Shown: positions 11,947 to 23,465 of the stretch, piece by piece | How positions within the stretch are numbered: position 1 is the first letter of the stretch | Layout of the letters: the number at the start of each line of letters is the position of its first letter | Source: Agelaius tricolor | Lineage: Eukaryota > Chordata > Aves > Passeriformes > Icteridae | DNA: 64,000 nucleotides | Direction of reading: 5' to 3' | Assembly (NCBI GenBank): GCA_023055355.1 | Contig: JALJCS010000037.1 | Coordinates: forward strand, 2,294,001-2,358,000 | Made by a program: the position numbers and the translations under genes | Notes under the pieces: model-generated | The model's database searches: none | What the model saw: the letters and a program-made list of their open reading frames with translations, nothing else | What the model was told of the DNA's origin: nothing

Positions 11947-14900
11947 CAGATGAGACAGGGACCATTTTAGGCTTCATCTTTTAAAGATCAATCACTGCTG
12001 TTTTACCTTTGGTCTTGGCATTGAAAATTCTGCCAAAGGTTACCAGTCCACGGTGCCAGAGCAGTGAATTTCACGCTGAGGCAGCTTTGTGATGAAAACC
12101 TGACACCCCCTATTTCCACAGGCTACCCCAGAATACCCCAGGAAGCTCCAGCCACAGCTGAAGGCACAGAAAGAGTCACCTTATAAACTTTATTTTTTTG
12201 TAAATTATTCTTGATGTTTTTCCTGCCCACAGTTGGTTTCGCTCACTTATTTTGGGGAAATTGTAGGAAAATCCTTTCACCCATTTTTCAATTAGAAGCA
12301 ACACAAAATTATTGCCACATCCTTCCCCCACACAAATACCTCGTAAACAGCTGGAACTTTTAAGCACAAATCTTGGCCAGGCTTTTCAGGGGTGTTTGGG
12401 GATATTTGACATGGCTACAATGAGTCAGTGTTGCTTTGCCCAAGCCTTAAAACAACTTAATCACAAGCCTGCCTCAATCACACAATTTTTTTTTCTCTTA
12501 GTTTCTGAAATTTTAGGATTCCCATGTTCAAGACTTTTCCCTACAGCTTCAATGCCTAAAATCAGCGGAGAAATGTTCAAACACTCCAACAATTGGGGCT
12601 GGAAGGCAAAATTCAAGCAGGCAATGTGGGATAGATTATGGGAGCTGGGAACTTTGATAAATTCAGGAAAAATAACTTAAATTCTGAACTTTAGAATCCA
12701 GAAGTTTGCCTGCTTATGTAGTGGTTTAGTAATAAACCTGTCACACCCATTCTGCCACACAGCCAATCCTTCAAACCTGGGAAGGACGCAGGGAAGAGTT
12801 ACAGCAAATCCTTCTGCAAGGAAAACAACTCAGGCTCTGGCTGGGACAAGGACACTTGGCAACACATTCAAGGGTCCCCCAACCAAGGGAAAAATGCTGT
12901 AATAATTATGTTGACCCAGCTTCAGCATGGAGAGGTTTCCAGTACAAATGACATTTTCATAATCTCGCCGATAAACACTTTTGCAGATAACAAGAAAACT
13001 TTTTATTTGATGCCTTTTACTGGTCATAAATTCAATGGTTTTTGTTTTTCTCTGTCTTCCCTTCTAATCAGTGATTTAGGAGGAAAAGGCTTTGAGAGGG
13101 TTTAAAATTTCCATTTGCAGTGGTTGAGCTGGAATAAAGATCTGCCTTTGACACTGCTTGAGTGAGGGGACCAATATTAAAGAAGAAAAAGATTTTCAGG
13201 GGATGCTGAAGCTTTTTGCCAATGCTCTTTGAATTTTACAGGTACTTTGGGCCAGGAAAAACCTTTGGAAAAGATTAAAATGTGGTCAAGTCATGTGTTC
13301 ACCCTGATTTGCTTTCCTTTGTTTTCTAAACAGCATTTTCTGTATTTTCTGCTTTGAAAATAAATACGTATTGACTCAAAAGAAATCCTTTAAGTCACTG
13401 CTCAGGTTTGGGTTTTTTTGCATCTAAAAGAGGAAATAACTAAAAAAATCAGATTCAAGTCTGAGAGAAGTGGTGTAGATTGATGCAAAGGGAATTTTCT
13501 TGAGTTGGTTGGAAAATACAAACGACACTTTTAAATCTTTCTCACCTTTTCCCCTGTCAGTTTTCCTGACAGTCGGTCACCTCCTGGCAGGGCCCTTATC
13601 TGTGTGCCCATGGTTTATCTCCTCTCCTGGCTTTGGCTCCAGGCTCTTGAAGCCTTTAGTGCCTGTGCTGAATCCTCATTTCCAGACCCATCTCTGCCCC
13701 TTTTCCCTTTGCTCCTGGCTGTGCTGTGTGGGGTGAGTGACCCTGGCTGCTCCCTGACACACAGAGGGAAATCTTGGCTTTGGAGGGGGACCCAGGGCCT
13801 CTCTTAGGGTGATATTTTGAAGATTTACAGTGTCCATCAGGGTGATGTGATGCTGCATTTAGCATGGCTGCTGCTCATGCAAAACAACTCTTGAGGCATT
13901 TCATTTTTCCTCTCTGGGGACTCCAGGGAGCTGTTTTTATGTGCTGCTCCTTTCTGCCTGGATTCTTTTTCATTCCTTCCACATTACATGAGACAGTAGG
14001 TGGGAATGTGCAGCCAGATAATGGCAATTTATTACTGATCTGTCAGAGTTGTTCAAAAGTCTTTCCAGTTAGGACTATAAATTTAGAATTTCTGTCCTTG
14101 CCTTGCCTTTAGTGATCTGAGAAGCCTTTTGGGGGACAGGCAATGCCACGTCTAAATTTCTTGCAAATATTTAAGCAGCATATACTGGAAGATGGCATAT
14201 GGAGAAGTGTTTTTCTATCATAAGATTGGATGAATAAGCTCTGTTTAGGTGTTATTGGTGTAACTTTCTGCATTGTGCCTTCCCCAAAGCAGGTTTCTTC
14301 TCTCCTCTATGTCAGGACTCTTTGTGATCCTTCTTCCTCCTACTTTGGCAATATACAGTAGAAATTTTTCTTCTCCTTATTTGTGCCTGCTGCTTCCTCT
14401 GTTTGTCTTGAATAAAATGAGTTGTGAGCATTAATTAGGTGTTAAACCTCCTAGAATTGTAATTCTGATAAATTCTCATTCTGCTACTTTCTCAGGTGTA
14501 TCAGGATGTTATTTACAGCCAAGCTGGGATGACAGCTTTTTTGCTCATTCTTAATGACTTTTGCCAGAATTGGTTGTGCTAAATCATATTTCACTGGGTC
14601 TCTGGTTCAAGTTCTGTTCTTGGTGTGTGTAAAATTATGTAAAATAATGCACCAGTGCATCTGCATGTGGCTCAGGGATGAGTATCTTACCCAAAGCCAT
14701 GGCACTGATATTGATAAATAAAACAAGAAACTATCAGTGAGCTTGTTCTTTCCCCAGCCTGTTTGACTCTTTCTGCTGACATTGAACACCAAGGATGAAT
14801 CCAGCAGGCAAAGTGACCATGGATTTGCAGCTGGTTTCAGAGTAATACATTGGCTTTCACTGCAGCACTTTGGGGGACTGAGAACTCCCTTGGGGTGGTA

Positions 14901-15845
14901 TCTAAACTCTGTTCCAAAGGATTTGATTACATTTCACCTTTTGGAGCGTTCTCAGGGGGTGGCAGAAGGCACAGCAGACTGTCAGCTTTCCCTGGGTAGT
15001 CTATCATCCAATATGTTCAGGTTGTGCTTGCTCTCAGGAATTATCACCTAAGGTCACCTCTTCAATCAGGACTTTCCAAGAAATCACTGTGCTGCTGGAA
15101 ATGTTCCCAGCTTTGGATTCCATATTTCTACAGTTCCCTGTTGGATTAAATTCATTCTCTGTCTGACATCAGTTAAAGATATAAACACATTAAACAAGGT
15201 ACGATGCTCATTCTCATGGAGTTTAATTGAATCTGAGGCATCTCAACACCAGAACAACTTCCAGAAGTCACTCTGCTGCATTTAGAGCTTTCATTTTCAC
15301 CAGATATCAGCAGGATAAACCCTTAAGTGTTGCAGGAAAACTCTTCAATATCCCACAGAGCATCGAGCATCTGTGAGCCACGTGTTCCCTCTCACCCCTG
15401 CCTGGTGCTATTTTACCAGGCAGCTCCATGTAAAGCAGCTTTGTGTTTTGTTCTCCAAATCTGTGTCCTGAGACTGTTCTGAGTGAGTCCTGTGGTGATT
15501 TATTCTCACAATGTGTAGCCAGCCCTGAATTCAGACAGGAACAGAGGAGCTGTGTGCTGCCTGCATGCCTGGGCTCATTTTTCTCCTCTGTTTATCTGGC
15601 AGGACCAAGGGGGTTTGTCTGCTCTGCTCCAACCTCAGTGGGGCACAGCCTGTGGATGTGCTTCTCCCCAAAGCATAAACATCTCCTTCCTGGAGTTTTT
15701 ATTGGACTTAAACCTTCAGAGCCCCAGCAGTTGCCAATCAGTCTTTGACATTCATGTGGTGATGACTCTTTAGCTCTGAATGATGTTTGTTTTCAGTTCA
15801 GAGAGTGATGCTCACTGCTGTGAGAAGTGTTCAGCACTGAAAATT
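11947..15845. other. Unique DNA, no gene seen
   Basis: About 3.9 kb without a recognised transposon. Open frames are all under about 125 codons, overlap in several phases and carry no recognisable domain. Pyrimidine-rich stretches occur around 14300-14400. Confidence 0.45.
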
Positions 15846-15851
15846 GTAATG

Positions 15852-16260
15852 TGTGGTATTTTTGGGTCCCCCGTTGTTGGGAGGAAATGATGAATCTGAC
15901 TCCATGTTCTTAGAAGGCTGATTTATTATTATATTATATTATAGAATGCTATACTGAAACTATACTAAATAATAGAGAAAGGATACAGACAGAAGGTTAC
16001 AAAGAATGATATTGAAAACTCGGGATTCCTTCCAGAGTCCTGCCACAGCTTGGCACTGACTGGCCATTAAGTCAAAACAATTCACATGAAACCAATGAAA
16101 CAATCACCTGTTGGATAAACAATTTCCAACCATATTCCAAAGCAGCAAAACACAGGAGAAGCAAATGAGATTATATTGTTTTCCTTTTTGTCTGAGGCTT
16201 CTCAGCTTCCCAGGAGAAAATCCTGGGCAAAGAGATTTTTCAGAAAATGTGATGGTGACA
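15852..16260 (-). mobile_element. Solo LTR, ERVK-type (copy 2 of 4)
   Basis: A 409-bp element from TGTGGTATTTTTGGG to GATGGTGACA. The flanks GTAATG (15846-15851) and GTAATT (16261-16266) match at five of six bases, consistent with a 6-bp ERVK duplication that has mutated once. It shares the GAATCTGACTCCATGTTCTT and CTTCTCAGCTTCCCAGGAG blocks with the other three copies. On the minus strand the poly(A) signal AATAAATCAGCC is near the 3' end. It lies 1.45 kb from a copy in the opposite orientation at 17709. Confidence 0.88.
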
Positions 16261-16266
16261 GTAATT

Positions 16267-16640
16267 GGAGTGTTTCAGGGGACAGCAGGATCCTCATCAA
16301 CTTTATAGTACTATAAAGGAAGGATAAAATAGGTGCAAAATGTTCTGCCTGGTAGCTTTGGTGTGAGAGTTAAATGCCAGCAGGATTGAAGGTGCCAGAC
16401 TGCAGCATCTGTGCTGGGAATGCACCAGGTTCTGTGCTCTCCTGCATTATCACAGTTACTCTGACCACAACAAGTGTCATTAATATTCCTGCCTGAGCAC
16501 AGTTCTGTAAATGGACTGGCCCAAAAAGCAAATTGTCCCATCACCCTGGGCATTGAACAGTGATAGAGCCCAGGCAATGGCCAGTCTGTCTTCAAAAGAG
16601 AGCTCTGGCTTTGCATGTTCCATCCAGCTCATGCTGGGCC
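16267..16640. other. No gene or repeat recognised
   Basis: Mixed-composition sequence immediately after the ERVK-type LTR. No recognised feature. Confidence 0.4.
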
Positions 16641-16644
16641 TTGT

Positions 16645-17025
16645 ACCCAAGCAAGAGCAATGGAAACTGAGATTATTGAAAGAAAAAATACTAGAAAAAA
16701 ACAAAACAAAACAAAAAAAACACCCCAAAAATTAAAAACAACAACAACAACAAAAAAACCCACAAAAACCAAAACCATCAAAAAACAAAACAAAAAATCA
16801 AACTAAAATAAAAAACCTAGAGTATTGAAACAAAAAATAAGAGAAAACAACAAAAATATCCATGAAAAAGAGATGAAATTGATATTAGAGCAAGAACAAT
16901 GAAAACTGAAAGTATTGAAAAGGAACAATTCAAGAAAACAGCAAAAAACCTCTGAAAAGGGGCGGAAAACAACAAAAACAACAAAAAATCCACAAAAAAG
17001 AGATGAAATTGATGTTAGTGGTGTT
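16645..17025. repeat. A-rich region with imperfect internal repeats
   Basis: Strongly purine-rich DNA dominated by AAAAC and AAC runs (16690-16800). It includes diverged copies of longer segments: CAATGGAAACTGAG/CAATGAAAACTGAA (about 16659 and 16899), GAGATGAAATTGATATTAG/GAGATGAAATTGATGTTAG (about 16869 and 17000), and ATTGAAA-containing pieces. The arrangement suggests repeated local duplication of a unit on the order of 100-130 bp, later eroded by A-rich slippage. It sits between two inverted ERVK-type LTRs. Confidence 0.75.
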
Positions 17026-17350
17026 AGGGCAGGACAAATCAGTAAATACATCTTACAGAACCCCCTGGTTGTGGCCTCTGTGTGTGACCTGTGCAGCAGA
17101 GAATGGAGTTGCAGACTTGCACCCTCAGAGCTTTTGCTGCACATTGCATTTCTAAAGCTCTGGTAGCACTTGTTCCACTAAATTAAATGAGGCTGAGACA
17201 ACCAGCTGCATATAAGGAGGCCTTACTTATATTTACTCACTTGCCTTACTTATATTTAGCTTCTCATGAACTTTAACATGTCTTTATCTGATTATCTATG
17301 ACATATTTTAAAACCTCATTTTCTATTTTCTAACTGCCAGTGTATCTTAA
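17026..17350. other. AT-rich DNA with a short direct repeat
   Basis: The motif CCTTACTTATATTTA occurs twice (about 17221 and 17244) as a 23-bp direct repeat. No gene is seen. Confidence 0.5.
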
Positions 17351-17405
17351 AACTCAAAATGCCTCAAAATATCTTAAAATGTCTCAGAATGTCTTAAAAT
17401 GTCTC
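17351..17405. repeat. 10-bp tandem repeat, about 5.5 copies
   Basis: Successive decamers read AACTCAAAAT, GCCTCAAAAT, ATCTTAAAAT, GTCTCAGAAT, GTCTTAAAAT and GTCTC. The unit is one helical turn long, so the A-tracts are in phase on one face of the DNA, a pattern known to bend DNA. Function is not shown. Confidence 0.85.
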
Positions 17406-17702
17406 CTGTTTTGTTTCTATTCCTGGAAATCAGTGTCTTCCTTCTAAAACTTCAGGGAACAACAACCTTATGTCTACCTTATTATCAGGAGACTTCTTCT
17501 CTGTTGTCACAAAATGGCATTAATGGAGACAAGCCCAGGTTCTGTTTGCTTCTCTTGGGTTTTTATTTGGTTTGGTTTGTTTTTAAAGCAGCTCTGGATG
17601 AGCTTTTGTGAAGCTTCTCTTCACTCACACACTCCTGACTCTACCAAGCAGTGCCTGATTCCCACAGATCAGGGGAAAACTCCTGAATTCTGGTATTTCT
17701 TA
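17406..17702. other. No gene or repeat recognised
   Basis: About 300 bases of AT-rich sequence before the ERVK-type LTR. Confidence 0.4.
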
Positions 17703-17708
17703 ACTCTA

Positions 17709-18120
17709 TGTCACTGTCATATTTTCTGAAAAATTTCTTCACCAGGATTTCTTCTCCTGGGAAGCTGAGAAGCCTCAGAGAAAAAGAAAAAGAATATGAT
17801 CTTATTTTGCTTGTCCTGTGTTCTACTGCTTTAGAATATAGTTTAAAAATTGTTGATCCAACAGGTAGTTGCTTAATTAGTTTCATGTGAATTGTTTTAA
17901 CTTAATAACCAATCACTGTCCAGCTGTGTCAAGACTCTAGAAGCAGTCAAGAGTTTTTCAGTAGTATCTTATTAAGTCTTCTGTAAGTATCCTTTCTCTA
18001 TTCTTTAATATAATTTTAGTATAAGATTCTTTAATATAATATCATAAAATAATAAATTAGCCTTCATAGAGTCAGATTCATCAATTCCTCCTTCATCCTG
18101 AAAACCCCAAAAATTCCACA
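17709..18120 (+). mobile_element. Solo LTR, ERVK-type (copy 3 of 4)
   Basis: A 412-bp element from TGTCACTGTCATATTTTC to AAATTCCACA. The flanks ACTCTA (17703-17708) and CCTCTA (18121-18126) agree at five of six bases, as expected for an aged 6-bp duplication. The AATAAATTAGCC block near 18050 is the poly(A) signal, so this copy reads rightward. It is the inverted partner of the copy at 15852-16260. Since the two are in opposite orientation they are separate insertions and not the ends of one provirus. Confidence 0.88.
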
Positions 18121-18126
18121 CCTCTA

Positions 18127-19667
18127 CACTTCCTGACTGTGGAGTTTCTACTACTGTGGTATTTCCACAATACCCAATATGTAAAAATCTTTTTTTTTTC
18201 CACTATCATTGCACTTCAGATTACTTTATTTAAGTTGGATAATGCAAGGCTGGCTTTGTGTACCTGCTTTTGCTTATTTTGATAGAGAGATTTGAATTAT
18301 CAGAGCTGATAAACCTGCTGGAGATGTTCTTTATTTTGTTGCAGTGAGTAGATAGATAGGTTTCCTTGCTCTGTTCTGTGATGGGAGAGTCACAGCAAGA
18401 GCAAAGGTGACAAAAACCACCACTTGGATATATTCATTTAAAATTACCTTATCAAGCAGAATATGATATAGACTGGAACCACAGGTGTGATAAGAAGCTG
18501 TTTTATGTAAGACCTTCCATAAAATATTGAGCAGAGTTCATTGTGTGCCTTGGAAACTCCTGATTTGTATTTCAAAAGGTGCATGTGTGGTATTTTCTAA
18601 CTTTCCAGGAGGAGCACAGAGTGTTCTTTTGGGACCTGCATGTGTTGGAGGCTCCTTAGTTTTAATGATATTTACTTGGTTTCTTTCACTGTGTTGGTGG
18701 CAGTTTTGGCACAACAAAACCCACATGCAGCTGATTTTTTTTTTTTTTTAATATATCCATATATATAAACACAAGAAGGTGGGAATGATTGTTTTTCAGG
18801 TTGTGGTTTCTCAGGCTCATCCAAGGACAGTGCTTGCCCTTGGAAGAACACTCTGGGAAGCTCAGTGCTGCTGGCTGCAATGCAGGAGGGTTCAGCCACA
18901 TGTGAAAAATGCTGGGGGTGGCTTTGCTACCTCCTCTCCCTTCTGAGAGGTTCCTGATGCTGCAGAATTGGGGATTTGTGATGGCAAAATTGCAGGCGAG
19001 GGGGTTTGCACATGTACACGAGACAAGGAAAAGCCTCAACTGTTCCTGCAGGGGAAGATCTGGTTTGAGGCTTTTAAAATTCATTTATTTCTATTTTAGA
19101 TGTATATATTTTATTGTACATATTATTTATTTATATATTTATATAGAAATAGATATGTTTATATTTTATATTTCTTCATTTTTATTTAAAAATCAGCTGA
19201 AAGACTGGTGCTGACAGCAAATCCACTCAGCTCTTTCTGGCCATACTCACAACAAGCTGCTTCCACCAAAACTAAAAGCCAGACTTCCAGGAGGCAGCAG
19301 GGTGATGCTCAGTCACTGGACTTACAAGAAATCCTGCAAATGTGCTTGTTCATGTGAGAGGAACTTTCATCAGCTGCTTGCCCAGAGGAGCTGCAGAAAC
19401 TTCTTAAGTTCAGAGAATCTTTAAAGGTTATTCCAGAAAAAAATCAAAATACTATCTATTCACTGGGTCCCAGCTCACCTGACACCTTGAATTTTTTTCT
19501 TCCTCCTCTTTTCTCCTGTCCCCATGGCACATCCAGATCCTCCCATGGGCACAAGTGCCTTTGAGCTGTGAGCTTCCCTTCTGCCTGGGACTCACACCTG
19601 GTGGAGAGATGAAGGATAAGTGCAGTAATTTAGATAATTATTTGCAGGTTATTTATGTTTTCTACTG
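18127..19667. other. AT-rich unique DNA, no gene seen
   Basis: Contains a T run at about 18738-18750 and an AT-rich stretch at about 19095-19190 with repeated TTTATAT motifs. Open frames are short and unrecognised. Confidence 0.45.
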
Positions 19668-19719
19668 TATTATTTGTGATAATAAATAATAATATTATTA
19701 TTTATTATCACAAATAATA
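19668..19719. repeat. 52-bp perfect AT-rich palindrome
   Basis: Two 26-base arms meet at 19693/19694 with no spacer and no mismatch. The arms contain TTTGTGATAATAAATAATAA and its exact complement. The inner part is a TTA/TAA trinucleotide-like pattern, but the GTGA/TCAC segments in the arms show it is a true inverted repeat and not only simple sequence. Such palindromes can extrude cruciforms and are prone to deletion. The right arm is followed by a further ATAATAATATTGTG stretch. Confidence 0.93.
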
Positions 19720-20052
19720 AATAATAATATTGTGCCACAGTAAAATTAAGGAGGTTTTTCAAATACTGTTGGCCCAGAATACATACATTCCCCTAACTTG
19801 ATTGTACAACTGTTTTATTACTAATTGTTTTCCAGGTAGTTCAGATCTACATCTTTTATATAAGTAACTGTGAATGTGCACTGGAAATGCCTTGATCTCA
19901 ATAGCTTATCATTTGCAGGCAGGAAGATAATTATGTTTAATCAGTTCTGTCACCAGGTCTCAATAAATTCCATTTTTTCATCCAGAAGGTCTGATGCAAC
20001 TGAATGGTCACATTTTCCAAAGATCTCTGCTTGGGAGCTTTGTGCTGATGTT
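19720..20052. other. AT-rich DNA, no gene seen
   Basis: No recognised gene or element between the palindrome and the T/G-rich tract. Confidence 0.4.
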
Positions 20053-20165
20053 CTTTGGGTTGGTTTTTTTTTTGAGGTTTTTTTTTTTGGGGGGGGGGGT
20101 AGAACAGGGATGGTTTGTTGGTTTTTTGTTTATTTTCTGGGGTTTGTTTTGTTTAGTTTGGATGG
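20053..20165. repeat. T/G-rich low-complexity tract with a G run
   Basis: Alternating T and G runs, including an uninterrupted G run of about 11 bases near 20088-20099, followed by GGTTTGTTTTG-like sequence. Length may be unreliable in an assembly because such homopolymers are hard to read. Confidence 0.85.
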
Positions 20166-20629
20166 GGTTATTTTCTGCCATTGCTACAATCAGTAAGTTC
20201 CATGTACTTACAAGTTAACTGCTCCAAGTACTTTCTTTTCCATCCTTCATGTGGTCTGTGAGGATTCCTGTGTTCTTGTGTCCCTCTTGAGTACTGATGC
20301 AGATCTTCCTTTTGGAATTGAGTCTGGCCTACAAGGCCCTGCTCTAGGCTGCAAACCCTAAACCCTGCCTTAAGATGTTGAATTTCTCTTTGTTTCCAGG
20401 CTACAATTATTTATAGTGCAGAAACCAATAAGATCTTCTGTGAACACTTAGAAAACTCAAGTGTTTTGCTCTCATGTGAGGTTAAAGCTGTGTAAGTGAC
20501 CTCAGTGGCCTCATAGGGAATTTTCCTGAAGTGAAGCTCACGTTTTGTTTCATGCAGAGGTTCTCCCACCACAAGGGAAGCTTCTGACAGGGCATTCAAC
20601 AAAGAAAGGCTGCCTGGATTCCAGGGGAA
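20166..20629. other. No gene or repeat recognised
   Basis: Unique-looking sequence with short open frames only. Confidence 0.4.
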
Positions 20630-20630
20630 G

Positions 20631-20678
20631 TTGGATATCTGGATATCTGTGGATATCTGGATATCTGTGGGTATCTGG
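20631..20678. repeat. GGATATCTG tandem repeat
   Basis: Five copies of a GGATATCT core spaced by one or three bases, so that pairs of copies form an approximate 20-bp higher unit; the last copy is GGGTATCT. Each core contains the palindrome GATATC. Confidence 0.85.
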
Positions 20679-21045
20679 TGAGGTTGTGCAGAGGGTAAAT
20701 ATGGCCTGAGAGAAAGGAGTGTGAGGAAAAGCCCATGGCATGGTCAGAGGGACGGCTGCTCTCCCCCTTGCCAGGGGCTCTTGGCCAGCACAGGACTGAG
20801 GAGGTGAACTCACATTTCCCTGTGGGAAGGTTGGTGCTGTTCTCTTTGGTAAGTTTGGGTTTTTGGAGTAAAAAGTCATTTTAGTTTGGGGTTCACATCA
20901 CTTTTTACTTCCCAGCTGGGATCCAGCCCTACAGCACTCATGGGATGTCACAGGAGCCTGGGGCTCCCCTGGACTTGGCTTTTAAGCCCACAAAACTCAT
21001 GTGTGCTCTCCTTGTTAGTGTTCAAAAACACATAATCATGGAATC
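20679..21045. other. No gene or repeat recognised
   Basis: Unique-looking sequence up to the LTR-like element. Confidence 0.4.
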
Positions 21046-21490
21046 ATTACATGCACGTGCTTTTATTGAAGAGCTCTGGGTGTCAGGGGTACAGACCCAA
21101 ATCTGACTCCCACATGGGTTTGGGATGAACCTGGTTTTTTACCCTTATTGTTCTATAACTACACATTAATTATTAAACTTACATTCTTCTATTGTATACA
21201 TTGATTTCATCCAAGCATGGATTTTGTAATTTCCATCAAAGCCCTCAAACATCATTTCCCATGATTCCTGTTACAATTAAACAATAATTATATCCAATTA
21301 CCAAACAATCATGGCATTTAACATTCATATAACTTGTCATAAAACAATCATGTCATTTATCATAATCATTAAATGATTATACAGGTGCAGTTTTGCATGA
21401 TCCAGTAAAGCCTAACATTTTTTCAGGTCCTACCCTAACATTTTCCCAGGGCCTACCAGGCCCAACCTTTTCCAACTCCCCTGAATATCC
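21046..21490 (-). mobile_element. LTR-like element, AT-rich, boundaries uncertain
   Basis: On the minus strand an AATAAAAGC poly(A) signal (about 21060-21069) lies downstream of a long AT-rich segment. That segment has repeated CAATCATG and CATTTA-type motifs (21280-21380). The right part carries the direct repeat CCTACCCTAACATTTT/CCTAACATTTT and AGGGCCTACCAGGCCC. The composition and position of the signal fit the U3-R end of a passerine LTR reading leftward. I could not fix either terminus or a target-site duplication, so the class is open. Confidence 0.45.
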
Positions 21491-22039
21491 CACGATTTTA
21501 GAAACATTTTATCCCTGTACTACCATCCTTGCTTTTCCAAAAGGTGATCCTGGTGCAGCAATGAAACACCCAGTGTTGAAGCATGTCCAGAGTTCAGTGT
21601 TTCTCATTTTTCACTGGTGTGGAGGAAGTGATTCCATCTGGTTTGATATTTGATGAGCCCACAGCTCCAGCTTCAGCCACAGCAGCAATGGAAAGGACAA
21701 GAGCAGAAGCTGCTCAGCAGGAAGGACTCGCTGGGCTCCACCCATGGCAAGGAATCAGAGGTGGTGAGTGGAAAAAAAGAAAAGGTTTGAACTATAAACT
21801 CTGGATTAGTGAGTGTTGAAAGAGTTGTTTTTTCCATGTATCTAAGCTGGCAGGGTTTGCACATGGATAGTAGTCACAAGATGTGAGTTCCTGGATGTGG
21901 CAAGGCAGGGCCCACTTTAGAAAGGCATAATCTTTGTTTTCTCCAGTCAGATGATGCTTTTTTCCCCTCCTTGAGATGCAGAAACTCCTTCAGTGAAGGT
22001 GGTGTCTGCCCTTGTGACCATCTAGGCCACTGTGACCTT
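21491..22039. other. No gene seen
   Basis: Unique-looking sequence with short overlapping open frames. Confidence 0.4.
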
Positions 22040-22290
22040 CTAGGATCTTAAGGGAGCTATAAAAAGGAGGAGAGGGACTTTTTTATATGGACAGAGAGTG
22101 ACAGGACAAGGGGAATGGTTTTAAACTGGAAGAGGGCAGGGCTAGATGGGATATTGGGAAGAAATCATTTATTCAGAGGGTGGGCAGGCCCTGGCACAGG
22201 GTGCCCAGAGAAGCTGTGGCTGCCCCTGGATCTCTGGAAGGGTCCAAGGCTAGGTTGGACAAGACTCTGAGCAAACCTGGGATGGTGAGT
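22040..22290 (+). mobile_element. CR1 LINE fragment
   Basis: Contains the CR1 landmarks GGGAGCTATAAAAAGGAGGA, GACAAGGGGAATGGTTTTAA and CCAGAGAAGCTGTGGCTGCC, then a diverged GGTTGGACAAGACTCTGAG segment. It covers the end of the reverse-transcriptase frame and the start of the 3' untranslated part, and ends before a tail octamer array is seen. Truncated at both ends and non-coding. Confidence 0.88.
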
Positions 22291-23001
22291 GGCAGGGAAT
22301 CAGTGACTCAGAGCTTGTTGGAATCTCCACAGAGCCTTCAAGAGCTGCTTGTTGGGCTTCTGCTGTGGGTGACAGTTCTTAGTTCAGCTGTAATGGTTCA
22401 ACCAAGTGGTAAAGAAAACTGAGGAGGAAGGAAAAACTCAGGCTGCCCTTAAGGATTTCAAGTCAAAATCGGAAGCAAGAAAGTCTGAAGCAACAATTTT
22501 AAATGAAATCTGTGACCTTGAGAACACCTGGGAATTTAGAGTCTGGGTTCAAGTTTTCATGGTTGGTATATCCATGTTGAGAGCTTGTATTCTGCTGCAA
22601 GTGAAACTTCTTGAAACTTGAGGTTCTTGAGGTCTCCTTTAACAGAAAAATCTTAAATAAAAGTACAATAAATTGCCTTCTGTGTATGTGGTGCAGGCCA
22701 GCTACTGGAGCAGGCTGTGCAAGCATGGGCTTCTTGTTGCATTCAGGAGCTTTTTCATTTGTTTTGATTCTTCTGCACACTTAAATACGAAGCTATAAAA
22801 GTAGGACTGAAAACATTTTGGACCAGAGATTTGTTGTGAGGAATTTGTAAGGGCAGGTTTCTTCAGGCAGCCTGGTTTTCCATTCTGATGGATCAGCTGT
22901 GGGTCAGGTGAGCTCCACAAGGAATGGGCTTTTGGTGTTTCCTGCAATTGGTGGAGGGAATGCAGCAGGAGAGCTGCCTGCATGTTTTCAGGTGAAGGCT
23001 C
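22291..23001. other. No gene seen
   Basis: Short lysine- and glutamate-rich open frame near 22406-22621 has no recognised domain. Nothing else stands out. Confidence 0.4.
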
Positions 23002-23005
23002 ACAT

Positions 23006-23461
23006 TGATGCCTCAGGTTTCAGCTTTTCTATTTTTCACATTCTGTGCTGATTTAGTGGGTGGGTCTGGGCTTCACATCAGGGGATGCTGAGCTCTGTGC
23101 ACAGAGCAGGGAGACAAAACAATTCCTGCTCCAGCTGGGCACCAAGGACAAATGCCCCAAGTCTCAGCCCAAGAGCACAAACCCCGTGGGCTGGAGAGAG
23201 AAAAACAAGCAGGGTGGGACTGCAGGGGCTAAAGCTGGAATGGGACAATGAACTGCAAGATGCAAATGGAGCAGAACTGATCCAAGGGAGAGACCCCGTG
23301 CCCGGCCGTGCATTTTGGGGCCATTTTGGTTCATCTTGGGTGCAGCCCTGGCTGGGCTCTTGTGCTGCCCAAGGTGCATCCATGGAGGCTTTGAATAAAT
23401 CCCTGCTTTATTCTTTAGCTCTGTCCAGTCTCTGTTCTAGGGCAGCCATCAGAAGACGTCA
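23006..23461 (+). mobile_element. Solo LTR, 4-bp-duplication family (copy 2 of 4)
   Basis: A 456-bp element from TGATGCCTCAGG to AGAAGACGTCA, flanked by ACAT at 23002-23005 and 23462-23465. AATAAATCCCTGCTTTATTC (about 23395) carries the poly(A) signal and places transcription on the plus strand. The last few bases (GCCATCAGAAGACGTCA) differ from the CTGCACA...CATCA tails of copies 3 and 4, showing it is a slightly different subtype. It lies 11.1 kb from the inverted copy 1. Confidence 0.9.
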
Positions 23462-23465
23462 ACAT

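Noticed and set aside
15852..18120. Two LTRs 1.45 kb apart as the ends of one provirus
   Set aside because: They are in opposite orientation and each has its own flanking duplication, so they are independent insertions.
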